64,000 bases of DNA from Pseudomonas triticifolii (GCF_014358015.1 NZ_JACONV010000018.1:1-64000), one strand, 5' to 3'. Shown: positions 1-8,751, numbered from the stretch's first letter. Numbers and translations are program-made. The notes: generated by a model from the sequence alone, not told the origin.

Positions 1-3
1 ACC

Positions 4-137
4 TGTAGGAGTGGACTTGTCCACGAAGACTGCCTTCCAGACGCACCACTTCGGCTGAATACACCGCCCCTTCGCGGACAAGTCCGCTCCCACGGGATGA
101 ATGTACCGATCTATTCGCGAGCAAGCTTGCTCTCACG
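4..137. repeat. Cluster of three Pseudomonas REP-like elements
   Basis: Three copies of the Pseudomonas REP consensus lie at 4-27 (TAGGAGTGGACTTGTCCACG type), 71-93 and 114-137. The second and third are in opposite orientation to the first. Each has the usual short palindrome around the centre (GGACTTGTCC, GGACAAGTCC, AGCAAGCTTGCT). They occupy the intergenic space downstream of the minus-strand gene that ends at 213 and may act as a transcript 3' end structure. Confidence 0.8.
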
Positions 138-212
138 AAAGCGCGTGTAATCGGTAAGTTGCGTTGGGTTCGACAGGATCAGGCATGTGCGCTATCGCCG
201 CGCGTGTGCTGT

Positions 213-854
213 TTATTTCCCGAGCTTGCGCAGTTCATCCGACTCGACGATACGCTCGCCATCCTGCTCTTCCAGCGCCAGTCGCCAGAGGGCTCGGGCC
301 AGTTGGCAGGCTTCGATGGCGCCGTATTTGCCGGGGATCAGCTTGGCGATCGGCGCAGCCAGTTGTTCGGCCCAGCGGGTGTCCGGGCGATTGCCTATCA
401 GCAGAGAGGGGCGGGCAATGGTCAGTTGCGGCCAGTCCTGACTTTTGAGCGCCTGTTCCATCTCGCCTTTGACACGGTTGTAGAACACGCTGGATTTCGC
501 GTCGGCACTCACGGCACTGATCACCAGCAGGTGCCGGGCTCCCAGCTCGCGTGCACGCTTGGCAAATGCCACGACCAGATCCAGGTCCACAGCCTTGAAG
601 GCGTCCTGCGAGCCGGCCTGCTTGATGGTCGTGCCCAGGCAGCAGAAGGCGATGTCTACCCGACCACCCAGCGACGGCAGCAGCGTGGTCAGGTCGCCTA
701 CCGGGTTTTCAAGATGGGGATGTTCAGCCAGAGGCCGGCGAGTCGGGGCGAGTACACGGCTGACGGTGGGCTCATTGAGCAGGCGATCCAGCAGATGTTC
801 GCCGGTCAGGCCTGTCGCACCTGCGAGCAGAATGTGTTGCGGCGTCAAGTACAT
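213..854 (-). CDS. Atypical short-chain dehydrogenase/NAD(P)-binding protein
   Basis: The 213-residue product has a Rossmann-fold nucleotide-binding start, with GATGLTGEHLL at residues 12-22 following a beta strand. It also has a second conserved stretch around residue 70 (AFCCLGTT) and the NRVKGEMEQAL helix near residue 125. This matches atypical SDR proteins (NmrA/HTATIP2-like, nucleoside-diphosphate-sugar epimerase-like), which lack the classical YxxxK activity. The protein is soluble with no signal peptide. The substrate cannot be read from the sequence. It is followed 27 bp away by the start side of the MORN lipoprotein gene on the same strand, which lies upstream of it, so the two may be co-transcribed. 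Confidence 0.85.
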   Translation of the reverse strand: MYLTPQHILLAGATGLTGEHLLDRLLNEPTVSRVLAPTRRPLAEHPHLENPVGDLTTLLPSLGGRVDIAFCCLGTTIKQAGSQDAFKAVDLDLVVAFAKRARELGARHLLVISAVSADAKSSVFYNRVKGEMEQALKSQDWPQLTIARPSLLIGNRPDTRWAEQLAAPIAKLIPGKYGAIEACQLARALWRLALEEQDGERIVESDELRKLGK

Positions 855-881
855 AATGTTTCTCCCTTGATACGGATAAGC

Positions 882-2609
882 CTAGCGGCTAGTCGAGGTC
901 TTCGCTTCCTTGCGATTCAACGCCGTATTCAGCGCGCGTTCTGCCTGATTCTTGCGTAACAGCTGCCAGCGGGCAATAACGCCTTTGGGGGCCCAGATCT
1001 GCGGTTCTGAAGCTTCAAAATTATCTTCGGTTTCGCGTCGGGCGACATAGGCCTTGGCGTCGTTGAACGCCTGCTGCAAGTCATCGGTTTGGACCAGCGC
1101 CCTGCCGAATAGTGCATCGCCGAAATAGGTGAAGTCTGCCTCTTCCGAGCAGCCGAACGAAACCCGGTCGGCGCGCGATGCGGTCATCACCAGCGTGCGC
1201 TCGTCTTTGAGGTCCGGAATGAACCCGCCGGAGTAACAGGCCGAAATCACCACGACCTTGTCGCGATTCTTCAACGGGGCGAGGGCCGCGGCCAGCGCGT
1301 CGGCGGGCAGGTCGGCCAGCGACAGGCGTGGCTGGTCCAGCACCAGTTCATGGTCCTGAGTGCCGTGGCTGGTCAGGTAGATGAATATCAGGTCTTCAGG
1401 GCCGCTGCGCTGCGCCAGTGTCTGCACGGCACGGGTGATGGTCTCGCGGGTGGCCATCGGCCGGTCATCCATGTGGTCGCGATGGTTGACCAAGCTGATC
1501 TGTCCCACTGCGCCAAAGCGTGTGGCCAGCAGATTGCTGACATAGTCCGCTTCGCGCATGAAGACACTCTGCTTGCCATCGCCGCCCACTACCAGGCTGT
1601 ACAGCTCAGGCGTCGAGGTGGAGGCGGGCACGGCGGCCAGCGCTTTTTCCAGTAGCGAGCCCTGTGCGAGCAGGCCCGCTTCCAGCGCGTCGGGCAACAG
1701 TTTGCCCTTGGCGTCGCGAATGCGTTGGCCATTGGCCCAGATGCCGCGCTGCACGGCTCCATCGGCCGCCGTCAGGACGCCGTCACCGTGGTAGGTGTCG
1801 TCAGCGAACTCTCCGACATACTGACTGCCATCGGGCAGTTGCAGTCGACCTTGTCCAGAGAAGCGCCAGTTGTTGAATTCGCCCTGATAGCGGCTACCGT
1901 CGGAGCCGATCAGCTCGCCCTTGCCTGTCAGCGCGCCTTCTCTGAACTCGCCGCTCCACACATCACCGTCGCTGTTTTCATAGCGGCCGGTGCCGTCGAG
2001 TTGATTGTTGCGAAAGCGACCCACGTACTGGTCGCCATCAGCGCTGCTGAAGCTGCCGTTGCCTTGCAACTGGCCATCGACGAACGTGCCGCTGTACTGA
2101 TTGCCGCTGGCATCGCTGCGCACGCCTTCGCCGTTGGGTCTGCCATTGGCGAAAAGGCCTTGAAACTGGCTGCCGTCTTCAAGCTCCAGGCGGCCTGGGC
2201 CCTCATACACGCCCGCCTTGAACTGGCCGCGGTACAGCATGCCTTTGTCTTTCTGGGTGCCTTCGCCGTCGCGCAGCCCCAGCCTGAAGCCGCCGACATA
2301 GGTCGCGCCGCTGCGAGTGGTCAGTCGACCCTGGCCGCTGTAAAGGCCCTGTTCGAAGCCACCTTTATAAATGTCGCCATTGCTGGCGTGCAGTTCGCCC
2401 GCACCTTGTCTCATGCCGTGATCGAACTGGCCCTCATACCAACTGCCGTTGGGGTAATCGATGCGGCCCCGGCCCTGCAGCAGGCCGTCAACCACATCGC
2501 CGCGGTAACGCCCGCCATCCGCAAGACGGCCGTCGGGAGGCAGCAGTGATTCGCCATCACCGCAACCTGCGATCAAGAGTGTCAAAGCCAGTGGGGCGAG
2601 CGCGCGCAT
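882..2609 (-). CDS. MORN-repeat lipoprotein with C-terminal peptidase C13/caspase-like domain
   Basis: The 575-residue product begins with a lipoprotein signal (LTLLIAGC, lipid Cys near residue 16). From about residue 30 to 300 it has roughly a dozen MORN-type repeats (pattern YxGxFxxGxxxGxGxL). Residues about 335-520 form a caspase-haemoglobinase fold of the C13 (legumain) type. It has a His in LTSHGT and a nucleophile Cys in ISACYSGGF, each following a predicted beta strand, which is the expected His-Cys dyad. It is therefore probably an envelope-anchored cysteine peptidase with a MORN platform for lipid or protein binding. Family knowledge covers the domains separately; the substrate is unknown. 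The start is the only ATG before the signal sequence. Confidence 0.85.
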   Translation of the reverse strand: MRALAPLALTLLIAGCGDGESLLPPDGRLADGGRYRGDVVDGLLQGRGRIDYPNGSWYEGQFDHGMRQGAGELHASNGDIYKGGFEQGLYSGQGRLTTRSGATYVGGFRLGLRDGEGTQKDKGMLYRGQFKAGVYEGPGRLELEDGSQFQGLFANGRPNGEGVRSDASGNQYSGTFVDGQLQGNGSFSSADGDQYVGRFRNNQLDGTGRYENSDGDVWSGEFREGALTGKGELIGSDGSRYQGEFNNWRFSGQGRLQLPDGSQYVGEFADDTYHGDGVLTAADGAVQRGIWANGQRIRDAKGKLLPDALEAGLLAQGSLLEKALAAVPASTSTPELYSLVVGGDGKQSVFMREADYVSNLLATRFGAVGQISLVNHRDHMDDRPMATRETITRAVQTLAQRSGPEDLIFIYLTSHGTQDHELVLDQPRLSLADLPADALAAALAPLKNRDKVVVISACYSGGFIPDLKDERTLVMTASRADRVSFGCSEEADFTYFGDALFGRALVQTDDLQQAFNDAKAYVARRETEDNFEASEPQIWAPKGVIARWQLLRKNQAERALNTALNRKEAKTSTSR

Positions 2610-2746
2610 GTGAGATCCCGAACGAGTGATTCAGCGTTGAACCGGCTCTGCTGGGCAGATGTATTGGTTTCAACCGTCGGAGAGTATGCCGCAGTGAGTA
2701 ACGGGTACGAAACAGTCTGTTACGACTGTTTCGTTTTTCAGAGGTG

Positions 2747-3202
2747 TTACACGAAGCACATGGACAGCGGTTCAGCCACAAAGGCCGGCTTTTCCTGGCC
2801 CTCTATCTCCAAGGTCGTGGTTGCCTTGAGCAGCCATTGGCCAGGCTTCTTTTCCGTGGCGTCGGTCAGCACGACCTTGAGGCGCACGCGGGAGTTGACC
2901 AGCACCGGCTGGATGAAACGCACGCTGTCCAGTCCATAGTTGATCACCATCTTCATCCCTTCCGGCATCACCAGCAGGTCACCCATGAGCTTGGGGATTA
3001 GCGACAGCGAGAGAAAACCGTGCGCGATGGTGGCGCCAAACGGGGTGTGTGCAGCCTTGACCGGGTCGACATGGATGAACTGGAAATCCCCCGTCGCTTC
3101 GGCGAACAGGTTGATACGCTCCTGATCGATGGTGAGCCAGTCGGAACATCCCAGTTCCTTGCCGATGTAGTTCGTGAGTTCTGAAACAGGTACAACAGGC
3201 AT
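2747..3202 (-). CDS. MaoC-like hotdog-fold dehydratase
   Basis: The 151-residue protein carries the MaoC/(R)-specific enoyl-CoA hydratase signature: IHVDPVKAAHTPFGATIAHG (residues about 43-62), followed by FLSLSLIPKL. The Asp and His of the hydratase 2 motif (D..H) are present. Proteins of this size are homodimeric single-hotdog enzymes acting on enoyl-CoA intermediates, for example linking fatty-acid breakdown to (R)-3-hydroxyacyl-CoA. The actual substrate is inferred only at that level. A good ribosome-binding site (AAGGAGAG) precedes the ATG on the minus strand. It stands alone, divergent from the LrgA-type gene. Confidence 0.9.
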   Translation of the reverse strand: MPVVPVSELTNYIGKELGCSDWLTIDQERINLFAEATGDFQFIHVDPVKAAHTPFGATIAHGFLSLSLIPKLMGDLLVMPEGMKMVINYGLDSVRFIQPVLVNSRVRLKVVLTDATEKKPGQWLLKATTTLEIEGQEKPAFVAEPLSMCFV

Positions 3203-3356
3203 GTCACTCTCCTTGTCTTTTGGTGTTGTAGCGTAATGCTGATGACCGCGTAGGATATCGCCCGCGGGCGAACCACAAGATCAGCAGAGGGTTGCCGGTT
3301 GGTCAAGCAGCGTCATGCGTGCGAATACCTGCTCATAGGCACTGGCGTGTCATGTT

Positions 3357-3362
3357 TATAAT
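3357..3362 (+). promoter_or_regulatory. Probable -10 box for the LrgA/LrgB operon
   Basis: A perfect TATAAT lies 45 bases upstream of the ATG at 3407, in the intergenic region between the divergent MaoC and LrgA-type genes. No convincing -35 hexamer is visible at 17 bases upstream, so the call rests on the -10 match and its placement alone. Confidence 0.45.
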
Positions 3363-3406
3363 GCGGCCGTGAATTCGCCGGATCTGTCTAGCGTGCGGGA
3401 GTGCTC

Positions 3407-3769
3407 ATGTTGCTACGGGGTTTGACATGGCTGGTGCTGTTCCAATTGTTGGGAACGGCGCTCAACCATCTGTTTCTATCGATGCTGCCAGGGCCGATCA
3501 TCGGCCTGGTACTGCTCATGGGCTATTTGATGCTGCGCGGTGAGGTGAGCGAGCCGGTCAGCATGGCCGCCAGTAGCCTGCTGCGTTATCTACCGCTGCT
3601 GCTGGTGCCGCCAGCGGTGGGCGTGATGGTGTACGCCGCCGCCATCGCCGAGGATTTCTGGGCCATTTTCGGCACCCTGTCGCTGTCCTTGATGATTTCG
3701 CTGACATTCGTGGGCTGGCTGATGCAGAAGCTTATCGAGCGTCAGGCTCGCCGCCGGGAGCCGTCATGA
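3407..3769 (+). CDS. CidA/LrgA-family holin-like membrane protein
   Basis: The 120-residue hydrophobic protein has four predicted membrane helices and the LrgA/CidA features: LFQLLGTALNHL in helix 1, then MLPGPIIGLVLLMGYLML and LLRYLPLLLVPPAVGVM. CidA/LrgA proteins are holin-like and are thought to modulate murein hydrolase activity and cell lysis together with the LrgB partner. The ATG at 3407 is preferred over the GTG at 3401 because GGGAG is properly spaced from it. The stop overlaps the start of the next gene (ATGA), so the pair is translationally coupled. Whether it acts as Cid or Lrg cannot be told. Confidence 0.9.
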   Translation: MLLRGLTWLVLFQLLGTALNHLFLSMLPGPIIGLVLLMGYLMLRGEVSEPVSMAASSLLRYLPLLLVPPAVGVMVYAAAIAEDFWAIFGTLSLSLMISLTFVGWLMQKLIERQARRREPS

Positions 3770-4482
3770 ATCTGGACTGGTACGGCGCGTGGGCATCGGT
3801 GATCCACCATCCGTTATTCGGGATTGCCATCACACTGGGTGCTTATCAACTGGCTATCGTCGCGTATGAGAGAACCCGTTGGCTGTTTCTACAGCCGGTG
3901 CTGGTGTCCATGCTGGTGGTGATCGGTATTCTGCTTATTTGTGGTCTGGATTACGCCGAATACCGTAAAAGCACTGAAATACTCGGCATTCTGCTGGGCC
4001 CTGCGACGGTTGCGCTGGCCGTGCCGCTTTATCTGAATCTGCGCCGGATTCGCCAGTTGTTCTGGCCGACCTTGACTACGCTAGTGATTGGCGGCGTTTT
4101 TGCGACGGGGCTGTGCGTGGTATTGGGAATCCTGTTCGGCGCCGATCACATGATTCTGATGACCATGGCACCTAAATCGGTCACCTCGCCCATTGCCATG
4201 CTGGTGGCCGAGCAGATGGGTGGCGTGGCCGCGCTGGCAGCGGTGTTCGTGTTGATTACCGGCGTTTTCGGTGCCATTTTCGGCCCAGGGCTGTTGTCGT
4301 TGGCCGGTGTCGAAAACCACGCTGCCCGAGGCATGGCGCTGGGCCTGACCGCACACGCGGTCGGCACGTCCGTCGCGCTTCAGGAAGGCGAGGAGGCAGG
4401 GGCTTTCGCTGCGTTGGCGATGAGTCTGATGGGGGTTGCGACGGCATTGTTTCTGCCGTTGGCAATGTCGTTGGTCGTTTGA
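3766..4482 (+). CDS. CidB/LrgB-family membrane protein
   Basis: The 238-residue polytopic protein has about seven hydrophobic segments. It shows the LrgB family landmarks: MTMAPKSVTSPIAM (residues near 132) and AVFVLITGVFGAIFGP, then GLTAHAVGTSVALQ near residue 200. LrgB proteins pair with LrgA-like holins in the inner membrane and influence autolysis or small organic-acid export. The start codon overlaps the upstream gene by four bases, the typical arrangement for this pair. The next gene begins ten bases after the stop and is probably co-transcribed. Confidence 0.9.
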   Translation: MNLDWYGAWASVIHHPLFGIAITLGAYQLAIVAYERTRWLFLQPVLVSMLVVIGILLICGLDYAEYRKSTEILGILLGPATVALAVPLYLNLRRIRQLFWPTLTTLVIGGVFATGLCVVLGILFGADHMILMTMAPKSVTSPIAMLVAEQMGGVAALAAVFVLITGVFGAIFGPGLLSLAGVENHAARGMALGLTAHAVGTSVALQEGEEAGAFAALAMSLMGVATALFLPLAMSLVV

Positions 4483-4492
4483 GGGGCTTGTT

Positions 4493-5083
4493 ATGACGTT
4501 GCCTTTGTTTCCACTGAACGCTGTGCTGTTTCCGGGGTGCGTGCTCGACCTGCAACTGTTCGAGGCGCGCTATCTGGACATGATTGGCCGCTGCATGAAG
4601 CAGGGTGCTGGGTTTGGTGTCGTGTGTATTACCCAGGGCAGCGAAACCGGTTCGGCACCGGGTGGCTACTCGCTGATTGGCTGCGAGGCGCTGGTTCAGG
4701 ACTTTCAGCAGCAGGACAACGGCCTGTTGGGCATTCGCGTGGTGGGCGCACGGCGCTTTCGGGTGGTGGGCGCAGAGGTACAGCGCGACCAGTTGCTGGT
4801 AGGTGAGGTCGAGTGGCTGGAAGAACCCGAAGAGCGCCCGCTACAGGAAGAGGATGCCGATCTGGTGGCGCTGCTCGAAGCGCTGGCCGAGCACCCGATG
4901 GTCGCGTCGCTGAACATGGGCGTGACCGCTGAAGGACAGCAATCGCTGGCCAATCAACTGGCGTACCTGCTGCCGTTCGCTGAAGAAGACAAGATCGAAC
5001 TGCTGGAAATCGACGATCCCGAAGAGCGTCTGGATGCGATTCAGGAATTGCTGGATGAAATGCAGGGCGATTTGCAGGCTTGA
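4493..5083 (+). CDS. LON peptidase substrate-binding (N-terminal) domain protein
   Basis: The 196-residue soluble protein is a stand-alone PF02190-type domain. It opens with LPLFPLNAVLFPGCVLDLQL and then FEARYLDMI, the standard Lon N-terminal beta-barrel start, and ends in an acidic helical segment (IDDPEERLDAIQELLDEMQ). There is no ATPase or protease domain, so it is not Lon itself. Such proteins are common in Pseudomonas and their role is unresolved. An upstream in-frame start (4436) would overlap LrgB by 47 bases. The ATG at 4493 with GAGGGG upstream fits better. Confidence 0.85.
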   Translation: MTLPLFPLNAVLFPGCVLDLQLFEARYLDMIGRCMKQGAGFGVVCITQGSETGSAPGGYSLIGCEALVQDFQQQDNGLLGIRVVGARRFRVVGAEVQRDQLLVGEVEWLEEPEERPLQEEDADLVALLEALAEHPMVASLNMGVTAEGQQSLANQLAYLLPFAEEDKIELLEIDDPEERLDAIQELLDEMQGDLQA

Positions 5084-5112
5084 GCCTGCGCCGCCTGGCA
5101 GTTGATCAAGCT

Positions 5113-5198
5113 GTGGGAGGCGGCTTGCCGGCGAAGCGGTATCTGAAGCGCCTGATGAGTGACTGATCAGGCGCAATCGCCGGAAAGCCGCCTCCCAC
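5113..5198. repeat. Inverted REP pair (BIME-like)
   Basis: Two REP copies face each other: 5113-5134 (GTGGGAGGCGGCTTGCCGGC core) and its reverse complement form at 5177-5198. Between them lies a further palindrome, GCGCCTGAT at 5148-5156 with GATCAGGCGC at 5165-5174. The whole can fold into a long cruciform. It sits between the convergent LON-domain and DedA-PAP2 genes, where it could serve as a two-way transcript end. Confidence 0.85.
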
Positions 5199-5222
5199 AA
5201 GTTTTGCGTTTATCCAGCACCA

Positions 5223-6539
5223 TCAATACTGATAACGCAGCACACCATGCGACAAAGCGTGCACCGCAAAGGTACCCAGCAGCGCAGTCAGGGTCGGTAG
5301 GACCAGCCACCAGACCTTGGGCGACATGGCAGGCAGCGGTTCTTTGTGCTGAATGATCGCAAGGCTCGCGGCGCAGATGCAGAATGCCAGCAGCATGCCG
5401 GCCAGGATATCCGTTGGCCAGTGCACGCCCAGATAGACCCGCGACAGGGCAATCGCCAGGGCCGGAATTCCGAATACAAGTAACCAGGTCAGGCGCAGGC
5501 GCACCGGCTGGCCTCGGCCCGCCAGGACCGCCAGAGTCATGAACAGCGCAAACGCCGCCGAACTGTGTCCGCTCGGCATGCTGTAAGTGGTGAGTGGATC
5601 GACCAGTACTTCTGGCCGGGCGCGGGCAAAAAATGCTTTCAGCGTGCCGTTCGCGACGGCGGTGCCCAGCGTGGTCGCCAGTGCGAACGCTGCATGACGC
5701 CATTGCCTTGCGACCAGCAGCGCTATGATCAGCAGCGCAGCCGCCAGCAGTTGCGCCTTGAAGTCGCCGATGCTGGTGACCAGCACCACAATGTGTTGAG
5801 CGGTTTCGCTGCGGTGCTCCTGCACCAGGGTCATCAGGCCATTATCGAAATCCGTCAGGTACGGCCAGCCGATGAACAATGCGGCAACCAGTGCCAGGCT
5901 GATCAGTGAAATCGCCTTGGTCGCGTAGCGTTTCTGCCGAATGCTGCTTTGAATGCTCAAACCGAACAGCAGCGCCAGACCTGCGCCGACGAACGCGGCC
6001 TCGGTCCAGAAACCTTCTGGGAGTGGCAGCCTGATCGCCGCACCGGCTGCCCACCCTGGCATCAGGTAAGCGATCGACCAGCCAGCGGCGGCCACGACAC
6101 TCACCGCCGCAAAACGCGGGAACGGCATGTCGCACATGCCGGCGATCATCGGCAGCATGGGCCGCAGCGGCCCGATGAAGCGTCCGACCAGCAGGCTGGC
6201 AATGCCATACTTGTGGAAATAGGACTCAGCACCTGTCATCCATTCCGGGTGCGTTCGCAGCCCTGGCAACTGGCGGATGTTCTGGTGGAAGCGACGGCCG
6301 ATGAAATACGAGACCGCATCACCCAGCAACCCGCCCAGAAAACCCAGCAACAACACTTCGCTCAACGGCAGGATGCCACTGCCGGCCAGCGCGGCAATGG
6401 CGAACATGATCACTGTGCCCGGCACAACGATCCCGACAATCGCAACGCATTCTATGAATGCCACCAGAAAAATCGCGACGGCAACCCAGGAAGGGTTTGC
6501 CGTCAGCCAGCCGGTCATGCCATTGAGCAGGTCGCCCAT
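5223..6539 (-). CDS. DedA-PAP2 fusion membrane phosphatase
   Basis: The 438-residue inner-membrane protein joins two domains. Residues about 1-200 are a DedA/SNARE-associated (VTT) domain, with FIECVAIVGIVVPGT, then the GRFIGPLRPMLPMIAGM signature near residue 120. Residues about 225-410 form a PAP2 phosphatase domain with the three motifs KAFFARARP (near 305), PSGHSSAAF (near 322) and SRVYLGVHWPTDILAG (near 365). The two motif histidines and the KxxxxxxRP motif are intact, so lipid-phosphate phosphatase activity (for example on undecaprenyl diphosphate or phosphatidylglycerophosphate) is plausible. The precise substrate is inference. It lies 3 bp downstream of the glycosylase gene and is probably in an operon with it. 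Confidence 0.88.
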   Translation of the reverse strand: MGDLLNGMTGWLTANPSWVAVAIFLVAFIECVAIVGIVVPGTVIMFAIAALAGSGILPLSEVLLLGFLGGLLGDAVSYFIGRRFHQNIRQLPGLRTHPEWMTGAESYFHKYGIASLLVGRFIGPLRPMLPMIAGMCDMPFPRFAAVSVVAAAGWSIAYLMPGWAAGAAIRLPLPEGFWTEAAFVGAGLALLFGLSIQSSIRQKRYATKAISLISLALVAALFIGWPYLTDFDNGLMTLVQEHRSETAQHIVVLVTSIGDFKAQLLAAALLIIALLVARQWRHAAFALATTLGTAVANGTLKAFFARARPEVLVDPLTTYSMPSGHSSAAFALFMTLAVLAGRGQPVRLRLTWLLVFGIPALAIALSRVYLGVHWPTDILAGMLLAFCICAASLAIIQHKEPLPAMSPKVWWLVLPTLTALLGTFAVHALSHGVLRYQY

Positions 6540-6542
6540 GGG

Positions 6543-7214
6543 TCAGTTTCCTTGATCGAGAAGTAAGTAGTCGCGGCCTTCGACCTGACCGCGCCTGAGA
6601 GGGTTCCGCGTACAGAAACGCGCGTAATCGGCATCGACGAAGCGGTACATCAGGTGTTCATCACGACCGGCAGGAATGCCGAGCCGAGTGGTCTGGATGA
6701 TGCGGGTCGGTTGCTCGCCCACATCCTCCACCAGCAACCTGAGGGGATCGAAACGTTTTGCGTCCCACGTCGGGACTTTCAGGCCCAGCGCCTTGCACAG
6801 CAGGGTCTGGCCTGCGCACAGTCGCTGTGGCGGGCGCATGGCACCGCTAGCATCGGGGTTGTTGAGCTGCATCTGTGCCAGCGCGTTTTCGTCGCTGACG
6901 GCATCTATCCACGGATGTGCTGACTTGATCAGCACCGCGTTGCCGGGACCTTCAGCGCTGAAGTTCAGCGAGTCGCCGCCCCGCGCGTAGTACATATAGA
7001 TGTGGCCGCCTTCCAGAAACAGCGCCTTGCGCTTCTCGGTGTAGCCCAGCGAGGCGTGGCTGCCTTTTTCTGCGCAGTAATAGGCTTCGGTTTCGATGAT
7101 GCGCACGGCGAGCCATAGCCCGCCGACCTTGTGCCGAATGACCTTGCCGAGCAGATCGCGCGCGAGCACCTGGGCGTCGCGATTGAAAAAACAGTCGGGA
7201 AGGGCGGTGGGCAT
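6543..7214 (-). CDS. mpg: DNA-3-methyladenine glycosylase (AAG/MPG family)
   Basis: The 223-residue product matches the AAG/MPG base-excision glycosylase family: ARDLLGKVIRHKVGGL early, then RIIETEAYYCAEKGSHAS (active-site Glu of the IETEAY motif), MYYARGG and a C-terminal FVDADYARFCTRNPLR. It removes alkylated purines such as 3-methyladenine. The start MPTALPDCFF is chosen over the longer frame (to 7361) because homologous sequence begins there and the upstream part is unrelated to the family. The gene runs directly into the DedA-PAP2 gene, three bases apart. Confidence 0.9.
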   Translation of the reverse strand: MPTALPDCFFNRDAQVLARDLLGKVIRHKVGGLWLAVRIIETEAYYCAEKGSHASLGYTEKRKALFLEGGHIYMYYARGGDSLNFSAEGPGNAVLIKSAHPWIDAVSDENALAQMQLNNPDASGAMRPPQRLCAGQTLLCKALGLKVPTWDAKRFDPLRLLVEDVGEQPTRIIQTTRLGIPAGRDEHLMYRFVDADYARFCTRNPLRRGQVEGRDYLLLDQGN

Positions 7215-7444
7215 AGGCAGGCAACTGAAAACGGGAAGGTGCCGATAATAACAAGCGCATTTTGAATTGCAGCTGAATGTGTCATCCAGGGCGACTTTGT
7301 TGTTTCTGAACGTGACTGGCTGCACACACGTCTGATGCCGCCATGGCGGTGTCTGGACCACTCCCGATCACGGCAGTTGCAGAAAACTGCGCACTGTTAT
7401 CGACCATCCGCCTGTCTGCGCTGTCGTTCGGGCGGCACGACAGC

Positions 7445-7450
7445 TATAAT
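7445..7450 (+). promoter_or_regulatory. Probable -10 box upstream of proA
   Basis: A perfect TATAAT lies 36 bases before the proA ATG in the 271-base divergent intergenic region. A clear -35 partner was not seen. The rest of the region holds nothing else recognisable. Confidence 0.45.
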
Positions 7451-7485
7451 CGGCCGCTTTCCTCTCTGCCAAGACCTCTGAGACC

Positions 7486-8751
7486 ATGACTGAGTCCGTT
7501 CTTGACTACATGACCCGCCTGGGTCGCGCCGCCCGCGAAGCTTCGCGAGTGATCGGCCGTGCCAGCACCGCGCAGAAAAACCGCGCCCTGCTGGCTACTG
7601 CCGCCGCTCTGGACGAAGCCCGTGCCGAGCTGTCTGCCGCCAATGCGCTGGACCTGGCCAACGGTCAGGCCAACGGTCTTGAGCCGGCCATGCTGGAACG
7701 TCTGGCCCTGACCCCCGCACGCATCGATAGCATGATCGTCGGGTTGCGTCAGGTCGCCAGTCTGCCGGATCCGGTGGGTGCTATCCGCGACATGAGCTAT
7801 CGGCCATCGGGTATTCAGGTCGGCAAGATGCGCGTGCCGCTGGGTGTTGTAGGCATCATCTACGAGTCGCGTCCGAACGTGACCATCGACGCTGCAAGCC
7901 TGTGTCTGAAGTCCGGTAACGCGACCATTCTGCGCGGCGGTTCCGAGGCCATTCATTCCAATCGTGCGATTGCCGCCTGCATCGAACGGGGTCTGGCGGA
8001 CGCCGAACTGCCGGCTGCTGTGGTGCAAGTGGTCGAAACCACCGACCGCGCTGCCGTGGGCGCGTTGATCACCATGCCTGAGTACGTGGACGTCATCGTA
8101 CCGCGTGGCGGCAAGGGTTTGATCGAGCGCGTCAGCCGTGACGCCCGCGTGCCGGTCATCAAGCACCTGGACGGTATCTGCCATGTGTATGTGAGTGCCC
8201 ATGCCGATCTGGCGAAGGCGCAAAAGATCGCGTTCAACGCCAAGACCTATCGTTACGGTATTTGCGGCGCGATGGAAACCCTGCTGGTCGACCAGACCGT
8301 CGCCGCCGATTTCCTGCCGCCGATGGCTGCGCAGTTTCGTGAGAAGGGCGTCGAGCTGCGTGGCTGTGAACGCACCCGCGAGCTGATCGACGTGATTGCG
8401 GCGACCGAAGAAGACTGGCACACCGAGTATCTGGCGGCGATTCTGTCGATTCGCATCGTCACCGGTCTGGATGAAGCCATCGAGCACATCAACCACTACG
8501 GCTCGCACCACAGCGATGCCATCGTCTCGGACCATCAGGGTCAGACTCGCCGGTTCATGGCCGAGGTCGACTCCAGTTCGGTCATGGTCAATGCGCCGAC
8601 CAGCTTCGCCGATGGCTTTGAATACGGGTTGGGTGCCGAGATCGGCATTTCTACTGATAAGCTGCACGCCCGCGGTCCGGTCGGCCTTGAAGGGCTGACC
8701 TGCGAGAAGTACATCGTGATCGGTGACGGTCAACTGCGCGGACAAGCCTGA
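7486..8751 (+). CDS. proA: Gamma-glutamyl phosphate reductase
   Basis: The 421-residue enzyme has the length and motifs of ProA, which reduces gamma-glutamyl phosphate to glutamate-5-semialdehyde with NADPH in proline synthesis. Visible landmarks are the nucleotide and substrate regions VPLGVVGIIYESRPNVT (near 122) and LKSGNATILRGGSEA, the KHLDGICHVYV segment, and the catalytic Cys in YRYGICGAMETLLVD (near 260). It heads a run of same-strand genes (proA-nadD-rsfS-rlmH); nadD begins 13 bases after the proA stop. The gene is complete. Confidence 0.97.
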   Translation: MTESVLDYMTRLGRAAREASRVIGRASTAQKNRALLATAAALDEARAELSAANALDLANGQANGLEPAMLERLALTPARIDSMIVGLRQVASLPDPVGAIRDMSYRPSGIQVGKMRVPLGVVGIIYESRPNVTIDAASLCLKSGNATILRGGSEAIHSNRAIAACIERGLADAELPAAVVQVVETTDRAAVGALITMPEYVDVIVPRGGKGLIERVSRDARVPVIKHLDGICHVYVSAHADLAKAQKIAFNAKTYRYGICGAMETLLVDQTVAADFLPPMAAQFREKGVELRGCERTRELIDVIAATEEDWHTEYLAAILSIRIVTGLDEAIEHINHYGSHHSDAIVSDHQGQTRRFMAEVDSSSVMVNAPTSFADGFEYGLGAEIGISTDKLHARGPVGLEGLTCEKYIVIGDGQLRGQA

